A DNA stretch of 64,000 bases from Bog-950 sp046329495. Lineage in GTDB: Bacteria; Bacteroidota; Bacteroidia; Chitinophagales; LD1. The stretch spans positions 124,001-188,000 of the forward strand of contig JAXLUO010000002.1 of NCBI GenBank assembly GCA_046329495.1, read 5' to 3'. The notes beneath the pieces are model-generated. The model was not told the DNA's origin, searched no databases, and saw only the letters and a program-made list of their open reading frames with translations. Each line of letters begins with the position of its first letter. Within the stretch, counting starts at the first letter, position 1. This document shows positions 28,051 to 36,242 of the stretch, piece by piece. Made by a program: the position numbers and the translations under genes.

Positions 28051-29775
28051 ATGCAATCATCCATTACACCACTTAAGCGCTTTTTTAACCTGGCAGCATT
28101 CGAGCGAAAGGAAATAGGGGCCATTTACTTCTATGCCATCCTTAGCGGTCTCATTAGCTTAAGTCTGCCCCTCGGTATTCAATCTATCATCAATCTCTTA
28201 TTCGGCGGCGTTATTTCTACTTCTCTTATTGTGCTTATCGGTATGGTGGTGCTGGGTGTACTTACCAACGGTTGGTTGCAAATACTGCAGATGAAGGTAA
28301 ACGAAACCATACAGCGCCGCATCTTTACCCGTTACAGTTTACAGTTCGCCTACAAACTGCCCCGTTTAGATCTGGTGGCCGTTGATGATTACTACCTGCC
28401 CGAATTGGTAAACCGCTTTTTCGATACAGCCTCGCTTCAAAAAGGCATTTCTAAGGTATTGCTCGATTTTCCGGCTGCTACCGTTCAAATTGTTTTCGGC
28501 ATTGCCCTTCTTTCCTTTTATAATGCGGCCTTTCTGTTCTTTGGTATCGGCCTTATTTTTCTCATTGCCCTTATTCTCCGTTTATCCTATCCGCTGGGCA
28601 TCAAAACCAGCCTCGAAGAATCAAACTACAAATACGAAGTGGGTTATTGGTTAGAAGAAGTAGCCCGCACCATCAAAACAATTAAGTTCATGGGCCTGGC
28701 CGATTTTTCAGTGCAGCGAACCGATTCGCTCGTTAGCGGCTATCTGGATGCGCGGCAATCGCATTTCCGCGTGCTGCTCATTCAATATTGGAGCTTTGTT
28801 GTATTCAAGGTCATAATAACAGCGTCGTTATTGATAGTTGGTACCTTATTGGTTTTTGAACAGAAACTCAATCTCGGCCAGTTCATCGCTGCTGAAATTG
28901 TAATCCTGGTACTCATTAACAGCATCGAAAAACTTATTGGTAGCCTCGATGTGGTATATGATATGCTTACCTCGCTGGAAAAAGTAAGTAAGATCGTTGA
29001 CAAACCCGAGGAACGCCAAAACGGTAAATGCTATGCCGGGGAAGAAAAAGGTATCAGCATAACATTAAAGGATTTAAGCTATCGCTTTCCGGAGGATGAT
29101 AACTGGGCGCTGCAAAATCTCAATACCGTAATTACTGCCGGGCAAAGGGTATGCATCTTCGGCACCGAAGGTTCCGGCAAAACTACGCTGCTAAAACTGC
29201 TTGCCGGCGCTTACAGCGATTATAAGGGCCAGGTATTGATTGATAATTACCCGCTTGGCGACTATGATCTCACCTCGCTGCGCAGTCGTATTGGTATTTA
29301 CCTGGCAACCGCCGATTTGTTTTCGGGCACTTTGTTCGAGAACCTCACCATGGGGCAATCGAACATTACTACTGCCCATATCCTTGAACTTGCCGGCCGG
29401 GTAGGCCTTCTTCCGTTTATCGAATCGCTGCAGCGCGGGCTCGATACACCCATCGATTCACTTGGCAAAAAATTACCACGCAATACAGTAAACAAAATTC
29501 TCATTCTTCGGGCTTTGCTTAAAAAGCCCCGTTTAATGTTGGTAGAAGATTGCTGGAGCAGCCTTGAAACCGAAGAGCAGGCAACTCTTATCAACTACCT
29601 TACGCAAAACAATAGTAACTGTACCCTTGTTGCCGTTACAAACGATGAGGCCTTTGCCCGTCAATGCGATAGGATTATCCTGCTGCACCAGGGCACTATA
29701 ATTAAACAGGGAAGTTTTGCCGAAGTGCAAAATTCATCTGAATACAAAAGAATGTTTCGCCGGTTGAGTTTATAA
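28051..29775 (+). CDS. HlyB-like ABC transporter with degenerate ATPase domain
   Basis: 574 residues: six-helix exporter domain (about 1-300) without a C39 peptidase domain, and a nucleotide-binding domain (about 330-574). Walker A is intact (GTEGSGKTTLL). The rest is not: the Q-loop Gln is missing (IYLATADLFSGT), the LSGGQ signature reads LPRNT, Walker B/catalytic Glu reads LMLVEDCW (D to E and E to D), the D-loop is SSLE and the H-loop His is Asn (AVTNDEAF). The frame is intact over 574 codons, so this is not sequencing error. As first gene of an ABC-HlyD-TolC set it should export a substrate from cytoplasm to outside, but normal ATP hydrolysis looks doubtful. Confidence 0.88.
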   Translation: MQSSITPLKRFFNLAAFERKEIGAIYFYAILSGLISLSLPLGIQSIINLLFGGVISTSLIVLIGMVVLGVLTNGWLQILQMKVNETIQRRIFTRYSLQFAYKLPRLDLVAVDDYYLPELVNRFFDTASLQKGISKVLLDFPAATVQIVFGIALLSFYNAAFLFFGIGLIFLIALILRLSYPLGIKTSLEESNYKYEVGYWLEEVARTIKTIKFMGLADFSVQRTDSLVSGYLDARQSHFRVLLIQYWSFVVFKVIITASLLIVGTLLVFEQKLNLGQFIAAEIVILVLINSIEKLIGSLDVVYDMLTSLEKVSKIVDKPEERQNGKCYAGEEKGISITLKDLSYRFPEDDNWALQNLNTVITAGQRVCIFGTEGSGKTTLLKLLAGAYSDYKGQVLIDNYPLGDYDLTSLRSRIGIYLATADLFSGTLFENLTMGQSNITTAHILELAGRVGLLPFIESLQRGLDTPIDSLGKKLPRNTVNKILILRALLKKPRLMLVEDCWSSLETEEQATLINYLTQNNSNCTLVAVTNDEAFARQCDRIILLHQGTIIKQGSFAEVQNSSEYKRMFRRLSL

Positions 29776-29785
29776 AACAGGTTGT

Positions 29786-31132
29786 ATGTGGTTAAGTAAA
29801 AACAAGTTCGAATTATTAAATCAATCCACCGGATTAAACTCCTGGCGTAAAGTATCGCAGGATAGCGACGCAATTAAGCCTATGCGTATGCTCATAGGTA
29901 TAGTTATAGCGCTGCTACTGTTGCTGTTTTTACCATGGACCCAAACCATTGTGGCCACAGGCCTTATTACCACCCGCTCGCCCGAACAACGGCCCCAGGA
30001 GGTGAATGCCGTTATTGCAGGCGGTATCGAAAAGTGGTACGTGAAGGAAGGCGATGTGGTGCAAAAAGGCGATACAATTCTAAAACTTACCGAAGTAAAG
30101 GAGACCTACCTGGACCCTGAGTTGCTAAAGCGTACCGAAGAGCAAATCCGCGCTAAGGAACAAACACTTGATTTCTATCGCGATAAAGTAGCTGCTAACC
30201 AATCGCAGTTGCTGGCATTAACACAGGCAAAGGATTTAAAGCTGCAACAGGCACGCAACAAAATAAAACAGGCTACGCTGTATGTGCAAAGCGATAGCAT
30301 GGCGCTGGTGGCAATTACCGCTGAGCTTAAAATTGCGCGCGATCAATATGCCCGTCAAAAAGAGTTATACGATTCGGGATTAAAATCGCTAACCGAATTA
30401 GAACAGCGTAAACAGGCGCTGCAAAATGCGGAAGCCAAAAAACTGGTAGCCGAAAATAAATACAGCAATGCCGGTAACGATCTGTTGAATGCCCGTTTAG
30501 AGGTTGAACAGATAGAACGCGATTACAACGAGAAGATCGCAAAGCTATCCTCCGATCGTTTTGCTGTGTTAAGCGATATCAGTAGTGGCGAGGCCGATGT
30601 GGCCAAGCTTAAAAATCAGTTCAGCAACTACGCTATACGTAATTCGTTTTACTATGTGCTTGCTCCGCAGGCAGGGCAAATTACCCGCACTATTGCAGCC
30701 GGTGTTGGCGAGGTGGTTAAGGAGGGCGAAATGCTGGTGATGATAGTTCCGCAAAAATTTCAGTATGCAGTCGAAATGTATGTGCGGCCGGTGGACCTTC
30801 CCCTTGTTGCTTCCCAGCAACAGGTACGTTTTCAGTTCGATGGCTGGCCCTCGATAGTATTCAGCGGTTGGCCCAATGTAAGCTATGGCACCTTTGCCGG
30901 CAAAGTGGTAGCCGTAGATAATAGTATATCACCCAACGGTAAATTCCGCGTGCTGGTGGCCGAAGATCCAACCCAAAATAAATGGCCCGATGTATTACGG
31001 GTGGGCGGCGGCGCAAAAGGCATTTTGCTGTTAAAGGATGTGCCTGTTTGGTACGAACTCTGGCGAAACTTTAACGGTTTCCCGCCCGATTTCTATAAGC
31101 TCGATCAATCTGAAACCAAAGCGAAAAAGTAA
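29786..31132 (+). CDS. HlyD-family periplasmic adaptor protein
   Basis: 448 residues. A cytoplasmic N-terminus (about 30 residues), one membrane helix (LIGIVIALLLLLFLPW), the first lipoyl half (NAVIAGGIEKWYVKEGDVVQKGD), a long coiled-coil hairpin (about 110-275) and the second lipoyl half with a beta-barrel (LAPQAGQITRTIAAGVGEVVKEGE). Bridges the ABC transporter to the TolC-like channel. It starts 10 nt after the ABC gene; its 3' end is close to the TolC start (7 nt). Confidence 0.93.
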   Translation: MWLSKNKFELLNQSTGLNSWRKVSQDSDAIKPMRMLIGIVIALLLLLFLPWTQTIVATGLITTRSPEQRPQEVNAVIAGGIEKWYVKEGDVVQKGDTILKLTEVKETYLDPELLKRTEEQIRAKEQTLDFYRDKVAANQSQLLALTQAKDLKLQQARNKIKQATLYVQSDSMALVAITAELKIARDQYARQKELYDSGLKSLTELEQRKQALQNAEAKKLVAENKYSNAGNDLLNARLEVEQIERDYNEKIAKLSSDRFAVLSDISSGEADVAKLKNQFSNYAIRNSFYYVLAPQAGQITRTIAAGVGEVVKEGEMLVMIVPQKFQYAVEMYVRPVDLPLVASQQQVRFQFDGWPSIVFSGWPNVSYGTFAGKVVAVDNSISPNGKFRVLVAEDPTQNKWPDVLRVGGGAKGILLLKDVPVWYELWRNFNGFPPDFYKLDQSETKAKK

Positions 31133-31139
31133 GCCATCA

Positions 31140-32546
31140 ATGAAACACTTCGTATTGTTTGCTCTTCTTGTTTTAAGCGGCTTAAAAACAAACGCCATCG
31201 ATAGCTTGCGCGTATTGGATGTTAATGCATATGTAGCCATTGTGGGTAATTATCATCCGGTAGCTAAGCAAGCCGATCTTTTAACGCAACAAGCCAGAGC
31301 CGAATTACGCATTGCGCGCGGCGGCTGGGATCCTGCCCTAACCTCCGACTATGCATCTAAAACATATAACGGCAGTAACTATTATTCCTTTTTCGAAAGC
31401 GCCGTAAAAGTTCCCGTATGGTACGGCATAGAGGTAAAAGCCGGCTACGATTTTGCATATGGTTCCTACATAAATCCTGAAAGCAAGCTGCCGGCAGGTG
31501 GCCTTGGATACCTGGGAATTCAAATGCCTTTAGGCTCCGAACTGGTATTCGATAAAAAGAGAGCAGCCCTGCGGCAAGCACAAATTTTCACCAAATCAAG
31601 CGAACAGGAAAAACTTAGCCAGCTTAACGATTTATACCTCGACGCATTAAAAGCTTATTACGATTGGGCCAATACCTATGCTGAGTATAACATCTATGCA
31701 AAGGCAGTTAAAGTGGCCGAAGAGCGGTTCATAGCCACCTGCAAAACAGCAGCATTAGGCGATCGCCCCGCAATTGATACTACCGAAGCCTTAACGCAAT
31801 TACAAAGCAGGCAACTGCAACAGGTAGAAGCAAAAATGCGCTATATCAACGCGTTGTTGCAGGTCAATAATTTTCTTTGGTTGCCTTCCGGCGAACCCTA
31901 TCCTTTCGATTCGTTATTGGTTCCTGTGCTTCCTGATTCTATTCTACCGGAAGGCGTGCTTAATATGGGCAGCATGGAAAACTTAGCAGCACAGTTAAAA
32001 AGCATTCATCCGCAATTAGCCGCCTATTCGTTTAAACTTAAACAACTGGAAATTGAACGCCGGTTAAAGATCGAAAGCTTAAAACCAAAGCTTAACCTGC
32101 AATACAACCTGCTCAGTAATCGTTTTAATTTTAGCAGCCCGGCGGGTTCCATCTTTACCAATGCTTACAAATTCGGTTTGCAGTTTAGTATGCCGCTTTC
32201 TTTCACTCAGGCAAGGGGCGAACTCACCAAAGTGAAACTTAAAATACAGGAAACAGGCTATCTCTTTCAGTTAAAGGAACAACAACTGATTAATAAGCTA
32301 CGGAGCAGTTTTAACGAACTGGTTAGCCTGCAGCAACAAAGCCGCATATACCTGCAAACCACCGAAGGTTACAAAACTTTATGGGAAGGTGAACAAAAGC
32401 GTTTTGTGAACGGTGAAAGTTCCCTGTTCCTTGTCAATTCGCGTGAAAACAAATACATCGAGGCCCAATTAAAGATTGCCGAACTAACCTGTAAGTTCTA
32501 TAAAGCCGAAGCAGCCTACAAATGGGCCGCAGGCAATACCCGCTAA
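31140..32546 (+). CDS. TolC-like outer membrane efflux protein
   Basis: 468 residues from the ATG at 31140, which begins a signal peptide (LFALLVLSGLKTNA); the frame is open from 31038 but that part overlaps the HlyD gene. Long coiled-coil helices with repeated LxxALKAYYDWANTYAEY and LINKLRSSFNELVSLQQQ segments fit the OEP repeat. It forms the outer-membrane exit duct of the ABC-HlyD pair. Last gene before the long repeat-rich gap. Confidence 0.88.
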   Translation: MKHFVLFALLVLSGLKTNAIDSLRVLDVNAYVAIVGNYHPVAKQADLLTQQARAELRIARGGWDPALTSDYASKTYNGSNYYSFFESAVKVPVWYGIEVKAGYDFAYGSYINPESKLPAGGLGYLGIQMPLGSELVFDKKRAALRQAQIFTKSSEQEKLSQLNDLYLDALKAYYDWANTYAEYNIYAKAVKVAEERFIATCKTAALGDRPAIDTTEALTQLQSRQLQQVEAKMRYINALLQVNNFLWLPSGEPYPFDSLLVPVLPDSILPEGVLNMGSMENLAAQLKSIHPQLAAYSFKLKQLEIERRLKIESLKPKLNLQYNLLSNRFNFSSPAGSIFTNAYKFGLQFSMPLSFTQARGELTKVKLKIQETGYLFQLKEQQLINKLRSSFNELVSLQQQSRIYLQTTEGYKTLWEGEQKRFVNGESSLFLVNSRENKYIEAQLKIAELTCKFYKAEAAYKWAAGNTR

Positions 32547-32968
32547 TGCGGACAGATGTAGTTTTGTAAGGAAAAACCTATGGGCTGTTGTCCGTAACCC
32601 TGAACAAGCAGATTTTTAACAAACAATTTATTGTATATTGTTTCAATTATAATTACATTTACAAACAAAACTACTATTCCGTTCTTTGAAACCGCGAAAA
32701 CACGACACCAATCGCCACACCGGCAGGCGCCACTATGCTTATTCCATAATCACATTATAATTTTGGGAATTTGTGCATGCAAAATCAACTGCACAAATCT
32801 GCACAAATGAAAACTTAGCTAATGTGTTCCGTTTCCAAAACTCGAAAAACTGTAAAGGAGTGTAAAGTTGGTTTTGCATTTATCCTGCAAATCATTCTTC
32901 ATCCTGCACATCCTGGTTCAAAAAGTGTAAAGAAGTGTAAAGTTACATCACCTCATAAAGCCTGCACA

Positions 32969-32983
32969 GTCATCGGATGACTT
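32969..32983. repeat. Palindrome AGTCAT-cgg-ATGACT, copy 1
   Basis: Six-bp arms around CGG. The second copy at 33028-33050 has longer arms and the complementary centre CCG, so the two are also inverted copies of each other, 60 bp apart. Confidence 0.7.
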
Positions 32984-33027
32984 TTAGGGCAGGAGTAGTC
33001 CGTTGCCGCCGATAGGCCTGCTTGAGG

Positions 33028-33050
33028 AATAAGTCATCCGATGACTTATT
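33028..33050. repeat. Palindrome AATAAGTCAT-ccg-ATGACTTATT, copy 2
   Basis: Perfect 10-bp arms around a 3-nt centre. Could be a small hairpin or a binding site; together with copy 1 it can form a larger stem. Confidence 0.75.
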
Positions 33051-33080
33051 GCGCCTTTGTGTGAAACCTTTCATTTCCCA

Positions 33081-33176
33081 TCAATTTAACACAAAAATCG
33101 CTCATATGAATTTTTCTGTAACTTGTGCACAAGCAAAAACTTGCACAAGCATGCACAAGCAGTGTTGATAACCTTA
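33081..33176 (+). repeat. Dispersed intergenic element, copy A
   Basis: About 96 bp, roughly 80 percent identical by eye to the reverse complement of 50709-50804. Shared blocks include TTTTTCTG, AACTTGTGCACAAGC (containing the 12-nt palindrome CTTGTGCACAAG), GCACAAGCATGCACAAG and a DnaA-box-like TTATCAACA on the minus strand (TTATCCACA in copy B). Confidence 0.8.
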
Positions 33177-33226
33177 AGATTTTTGAATACCACAGGTTGC
33201 TTTTCCAAAATCAAAAAGGTTACACA

Positions 33227-33535
33227 TCAATGTAACCTTTTGTAACCTTTTCAGATGGCAGAAAGCTTTAACCCCAAAAATCCGAGTAAATCATAAAAAT
33301 CAGCGTTTATCAGCGTTCTATTAAAAGTGTACCCCAAAAGTCAATGTAACCTTTTGTAACCTTTTTCAGATGGCAGAAAGCTTTAACCCCAAAAATCCGA
33401 GTAAATCATAAAAATCAGCGTTTATCAGCGTTCTATTAAAAGTGTAACCCCAAAAGTCAATGTAACCTTTTGTAACCTTTTTTAGATCGGGAACGCTTTT
33501 ACCCCCAAATGGCAGCGTAAATCATAAAAATCTGT
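33227..33535 (+). repeat. Tandem repeat, 114-116-bp unit, about 2.6 copies
   Basis: Copy 1 starts at 33227, copy 2 at 33341 and the diverged partial copy 3 at 33457. Each begins TCAATGTAACCTTTTGTAAC and goes through AAATCATAAAAATCAGCG; copies 1 and 2 differ by only a few bases. The unit length and non-unique spacers rule out CRISPR. Confidence 0.9.
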
Positions 33536-33540
33536 GCGTT

Positions 33541-33563
33541 GTCACCCTGAGCCTGTCGAAGGG
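33541..33563. repeat. REP-like palindrome (CCCTGAGCCTGTCGAAGGG)
   Basis: The word CCCTGAGCCTGTCGAAGGG is familiar to me as a common dispersed intergenic palindrome in many bacterial genomes including Bacteroidota (its complement is CCCTTCGACAGGCTCAGGG). Only one copy lies in this window. Confidence 0.6.
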
Positions 33564-33622
33564 AGCGTTCCATTTGCCTTTAGCAGAGTGTAAACGCCTA
33601 ACAACAAACGCTGCCTAAAACA

Positions 33623-33657
33623 TTTGCTAATTATTTTAGCATTTATAACTACCTTTG
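33623..33657 (+). promoter_or_regulatory. Putative promoter of the SRAP gene
   Basis: TTTG (33623-33626), 23 nt, then TACCTTTG (33650-33657), a perfect match to TAnnTTTG, 25 nt before the start codon. Confidence 0.7.
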
Positions 33658-33682
33658 TGCCGAACCACTAACACCAAAGCTT

Positions 33683-34558
33683 ATGTGCGGACGATATGTA
33701 ATAGTTACCCAGGTAGAAGAAATTGAAGTGCGCTTTTACGTGCAAACAGGCGAGCTACGCGAATACAACCTTACCAAAGGTGGCTTTGTAAACCAAAACT
33801 ACAATTTAGGTCCGGGCATGTTAGCGCCTGTTATTGGCAGCGATCGGCCTAAGGAGGTGCAACTGATGTATTTTGGCTTAACCCCATCTTGGAGTAAAAA
33901 GCGGATGTACTTGTTTAATGCCCGTACCGAAGGCGACCGCAATGCCGAAAACGATCCGCACTACAGCGGTGCTAAGGATATTATAACCAAACCCAGTTTC
34001 CGTAACGCTATCCGCAAACAGCGGTGCCTGGTACTTTGCAATGGCTTTATCGAAGGGCCCGAAAAAGAAAAACTAAGCAAACCCTATTACGTGTTTATGC
34101 GCGATAAACGGCCCTTTGCCCTGGCCGGTATCTGGGAAGATTGGGCCGACCCTGAAACAGGTGAAGTTACCCGTGGCTTTGCCATCATCACCACGGTTGC
34201 GAATAAACTGTTGCAGCAAATCGGGCACCATCGCAGTCCGGTTATTATTGCCGAAGAGCATTGGAACATCTGGCTTAATAAAGAAACGCCCCTGCACGAT
34301 GTTACGCAACTACTGGAACCGTTCGATTATAAGTTAATGAACGCTTACCCTATCGACCCTAAAATCAAAAGCCCAAAGGCCACAGGTCCGCAGCTAATTA
34401 AACCAACAGGCAACCTTGTAATGCCCGAAACCGATACGGTATATAACGATAAATTAAAATTAGTTGGCATGGGACGGGGCAAGCGCGATAACCGCGAAGG
34501 CACGCAAATGACGTTGGAAGAAATTATGCGCGATCCGTTTAAAAAACCCGAAAAGTAA
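33683..34558 (+). CDS. SOS response-associated peptidase family protein (SRAP, YedK/HMCES)
   Basis: 291 residues. The protein starts MCGRYV, so Cys2 becomes the N-terminal catalytic residue that forms a thiazolidine link with abasic sites in single-stranded DNA. Other site residues are visible: NARTEG, the Glu in GFIEGP and the His pair in IGHHRSPVII. The family protects replication forks from abasic sites. A basic C-terminal tail (GMGRGKRDNREG) extends beyond the core. It is alone on the plus strand, next to the convergent serine hydrolase (13-nt gap). Confidence 0.94.
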   Translation: MCGRYVIVTQVEEIEVRFYVQTGELREYNLTKGGFVNQNYNLGPGMLAPVIGSDRPKEVQLMYFGLTPSWSKKRMYLFNARTEGDRNAENDPHYSGAKDIITKPSFRNAIRKQRCLVLCNGFIEGPEKEKLSKPYYVFMRDKRPFALAGIWEDWADPETGEVTRGFAIITTVANKLLQQIGHHRSPVIIAEEHWNIWLNKETPLHDVTQLLEPFDYKLMNAYPIDPKIKSPKATGPQLIKPTGNLVMPETDTVYNDKLKLVGMGRGKRDNREGTQMTLEEIMRDPFKKPEK

Positions 34559-34571
34559 ATATCCTGAACAG

Positions 34572-35915
34572 TTACTCTTGCTTAACCAACTGTATACGTT
34601 GCCGCATTACACCATCAACAAGTTCTGCTATATACACACTTGCAGGTAACACTTCTCCTCCGGTAGTTTTACCATCCCATATTAAAGCGCTTGAGCCTTG
34701 TATAGGTTGCGCAAATACGGGTTCGCCCAGCAGGTTATAGATACGAACCATAGCATTGGTAGAAGATATATGTTCAAATTGCAAATGCACTTCGTTCGTA
34801 AATGGGTTAGGGAAAACAGAAACATTTGGTGAGGTAATGTCTGGATTGTTTAAACCGGTAGCATTACACATAACCGGATTAAGATAACGCCAGATAGTAT
34901 CGTTTAAGGTAAAAGGTACATCATCGTTGGAAGGAGCATTGCCCATGCGCACCAATACAAGATTCATACTGGGTACCACGTTAATAAACTGTCCGTTTTT
35001 ACCCATAGCGGCAAACATATCGTTGGGGGCATGGGTTAATAAGGTTCCCGGTAAAACTAACTGAACGCCGGGCACCATAAACGATTGCTGACCGTTGAGC
35101 CAGGTTAAATAACCATAGCTGTAGTTAAGGTTTTGCGAGCTATGGGTCATTTGATTAAAGTAAGCCGTATCATTTAGTACGGCAGTGCCGTTCCAGGTGC
35201 CTTTATTAAGTAATAGCAACCCAAAACGTGCCATACTGCGAGCCGTACTAACAAACACATTATTATACCCCGATTGGTAAAATGCGCCGGTTATGCCCGT
35301 TGGTGTTTTAATGCGCTGTGTAATAAACGAGTTCAAGCTTTGCCCCGTAGCGCCGTTAATAACACCATCTAACTTGGTATAAGCGCCGGTATGGTAGGCC
35401 CATCGCGTTCCGGCATCGGCCAGGTACTGCAAACAAGTATCCAGTGTGCACGATGATTCCGGCACACCATCATCTAACCCACTGCTCATGGTAAGCAAAT
35501 GCCGTACAGTGATCATGGCTTCTTTATCCGGTGGTGCTGCTGTCCATCCGGTGCCTAAATATTTCGAGGCTGTATCATTAATAGATAGAAAGCCCTGTTG
35601 TTGGGCAATACCTACGGTAAATCCCGTTAAGGTTTTACCTGCCGAAGCCCAATACCACAGGCTATCTCGGGTAAAGGTGCCAAAGTATTTCTCCACAGCT
35701 ATCTTACCGTCCATTAATATAATAAAGGCCTTACTGTTATTAGCCTGTAGCATATTATATAAAGCCGGCAATTCGGTATCACACCATCCCAGTTCAGCAA
35801 ACGAAACGGTATCCCAGGTAGTGCCGGTAAGCGGAGGAAAATAAAGCGATTGCCCTTTAACGTTACCGGTGCCAATAGCAAATAGTAAACAAAGCAGGTA
35901 GAAACTTTTCTTCAT
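34572..35915 (-). CDS. Serine hydrolase (beta-lactamase-like) with T9SS sorting domain
   Basis: 447 residues. Signal peptide (YLLCLLFAIGTGNVKGQ), then a class C beta-lactamase/DD-peptidase-like domain with the SxxK motif SAGK (about residue 91, in WYWASAGKTLTGF) and HLLTMSSGLDDG. From about residue 365 a type A T9SS C-terminal domain: VSVFPNPFTNEVHLQF, VRIYNLLGEPVF, a GKTTGGEVLPASVYI segment and a basic end. It should be exported and attached to the cell surface or released. Beta-lactam hydrolysis is only one option; esterase activity is as likely. Confidence 0.9.
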   Translation of the reverse strand: MKKSFYLLCLLFAIGTGNVKGQSLYFPPLTGTTWDTVSFAELGWCDTELPALYNMLQANNSKAFIILMDGKIAVEKYFGTFTRDSLWYWASAGKTLTGFTVGIAQQQGFLSINDTASKYLGTGWTAAPPDKEAMITVRHLLTMSSGLDDGVPESSCTLDTCLQYLADAGTRWAYHTGAYTKLDGVINGATGQSLNSFITQRIKTPTGITGAFYQSGYNNVFVSTARSMARFGLLLLNKGTWNGTAVLNDTAYFNQMTHSSQNLNYSYGYLTWLNGQQSFMVPGVQLVLPGTLLTHAPNDMFAAMGKNGQFINVVPSMNLVLVRMGNAPSNDDVPFTLNDTIWRYLNPVMCNATGLNNPDITSPNVSVFPNPFTNEVHLQFEHISSTNAMVRIYNLLGEPVFAQPIQGSSALIWDGKTTGGEVLPASVYIAELVDGVMRQRIQLVKQE

Positions 35916-36023
35916 GTAGGTAGATTGAAACCCTAAGACCTAAAATATTCAAAATAGTTTAATACAGGCACATCTAATGACCAAAAAAAAAGCCCGATCA
36001 TTCATTATTTTTTTGACACCTTT

Positions 36024-36055
36024 TTTGAATTATTTACTCTTTTTTAGTATCTTTA
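36024..36055 (+). promoter_or_regulatory. Putative strong promoter
   Basis: TTTG (36024-36027), 20 nt, TATCTTTA (36048-36055). This would start a transcript near 36062 with a leader of about 180 nt before mtaB. Confidence 0.6.
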
Positions 36056-36227
36056 CACCAACGTTCTTTGACTAACTTGTGACCTTAGCGAGGTACCCCA
36101 AGTAAGATACTTCATACAGTATTGATCATACGCGCCCCCTTTTCCTTTTTCATCCTCACCGGCATCACAAATTCAGTTCAATTCAATACCTAACTTCGCC
36201 CTATTCAACAGTTAAGCACTAAAGCCT

Positions 36228-36235
36228 TATATTCG
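36228..36235 (+). promoter_or_regulatory. Putative proximal -7 element of mtaB
   Basis: TATATTCG, close to TAnnTTTG, only 8 nt before the mtaB start; if used, the mRNA would be almost leaderless. Confidence 0.35.
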
Positions 36236-36242
36236 CGCCCCG

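Larger units (their letters stand above)
32547..33682. other. Repeat-rich intergenic region
   Basis: 1.1 kb without a credible gene. It contains, in order: a GTTCTTTGA boxA-like word (about 32680), a gcacaa-rich stretch (about 32770-32815), two gtgtaaag words (about 32855-32940), two AGTCAT..ATGACT palindromes, an element that recurs inverted at 50.7 kb, a 114/116-bp tandem repeat and a CCCTGAGCCTGTCGAAGGG palindrome. It looks like a landing place for small dispersed repeats. A non-coding RNA cannot be ruled out. Confidence 0.8.
35916..36242. other. Upstream region of mtaB with strong promoter and possible leader RNA
   Basis: 327 bp. It has a well-formed promoter at 36024-36055, a GTTCTTTGAC word at 36063-36072 that recalls the boxA-like leader of Bacteroidota rRNA operons, and a second -7 candidate (TATATTCG) at 36228-36235. 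A 32-codon frame starting MTKKKARSF overlaps the promoter and is not convincing. Confidence 0.55.

Noticed and set aside
29298..29594. Frameshift or sequencing error as the reason for missing ABC motifs
   Set aside because: The sense frame is open over 574 codons and the altered residues sit at the expected alignment positions, with flanking motifs intact.
33227..33535. CRISPR array
   Set aside because: Unit is 114-116 bp and the copies are tandem without unique spacers; no cas genes in the window.
35974..36075. 32-codon frame starting MTKKKARSF
   Set aside because: Lies over a well-formed promoter, is Phe/Thr-rich and has no supporting context.
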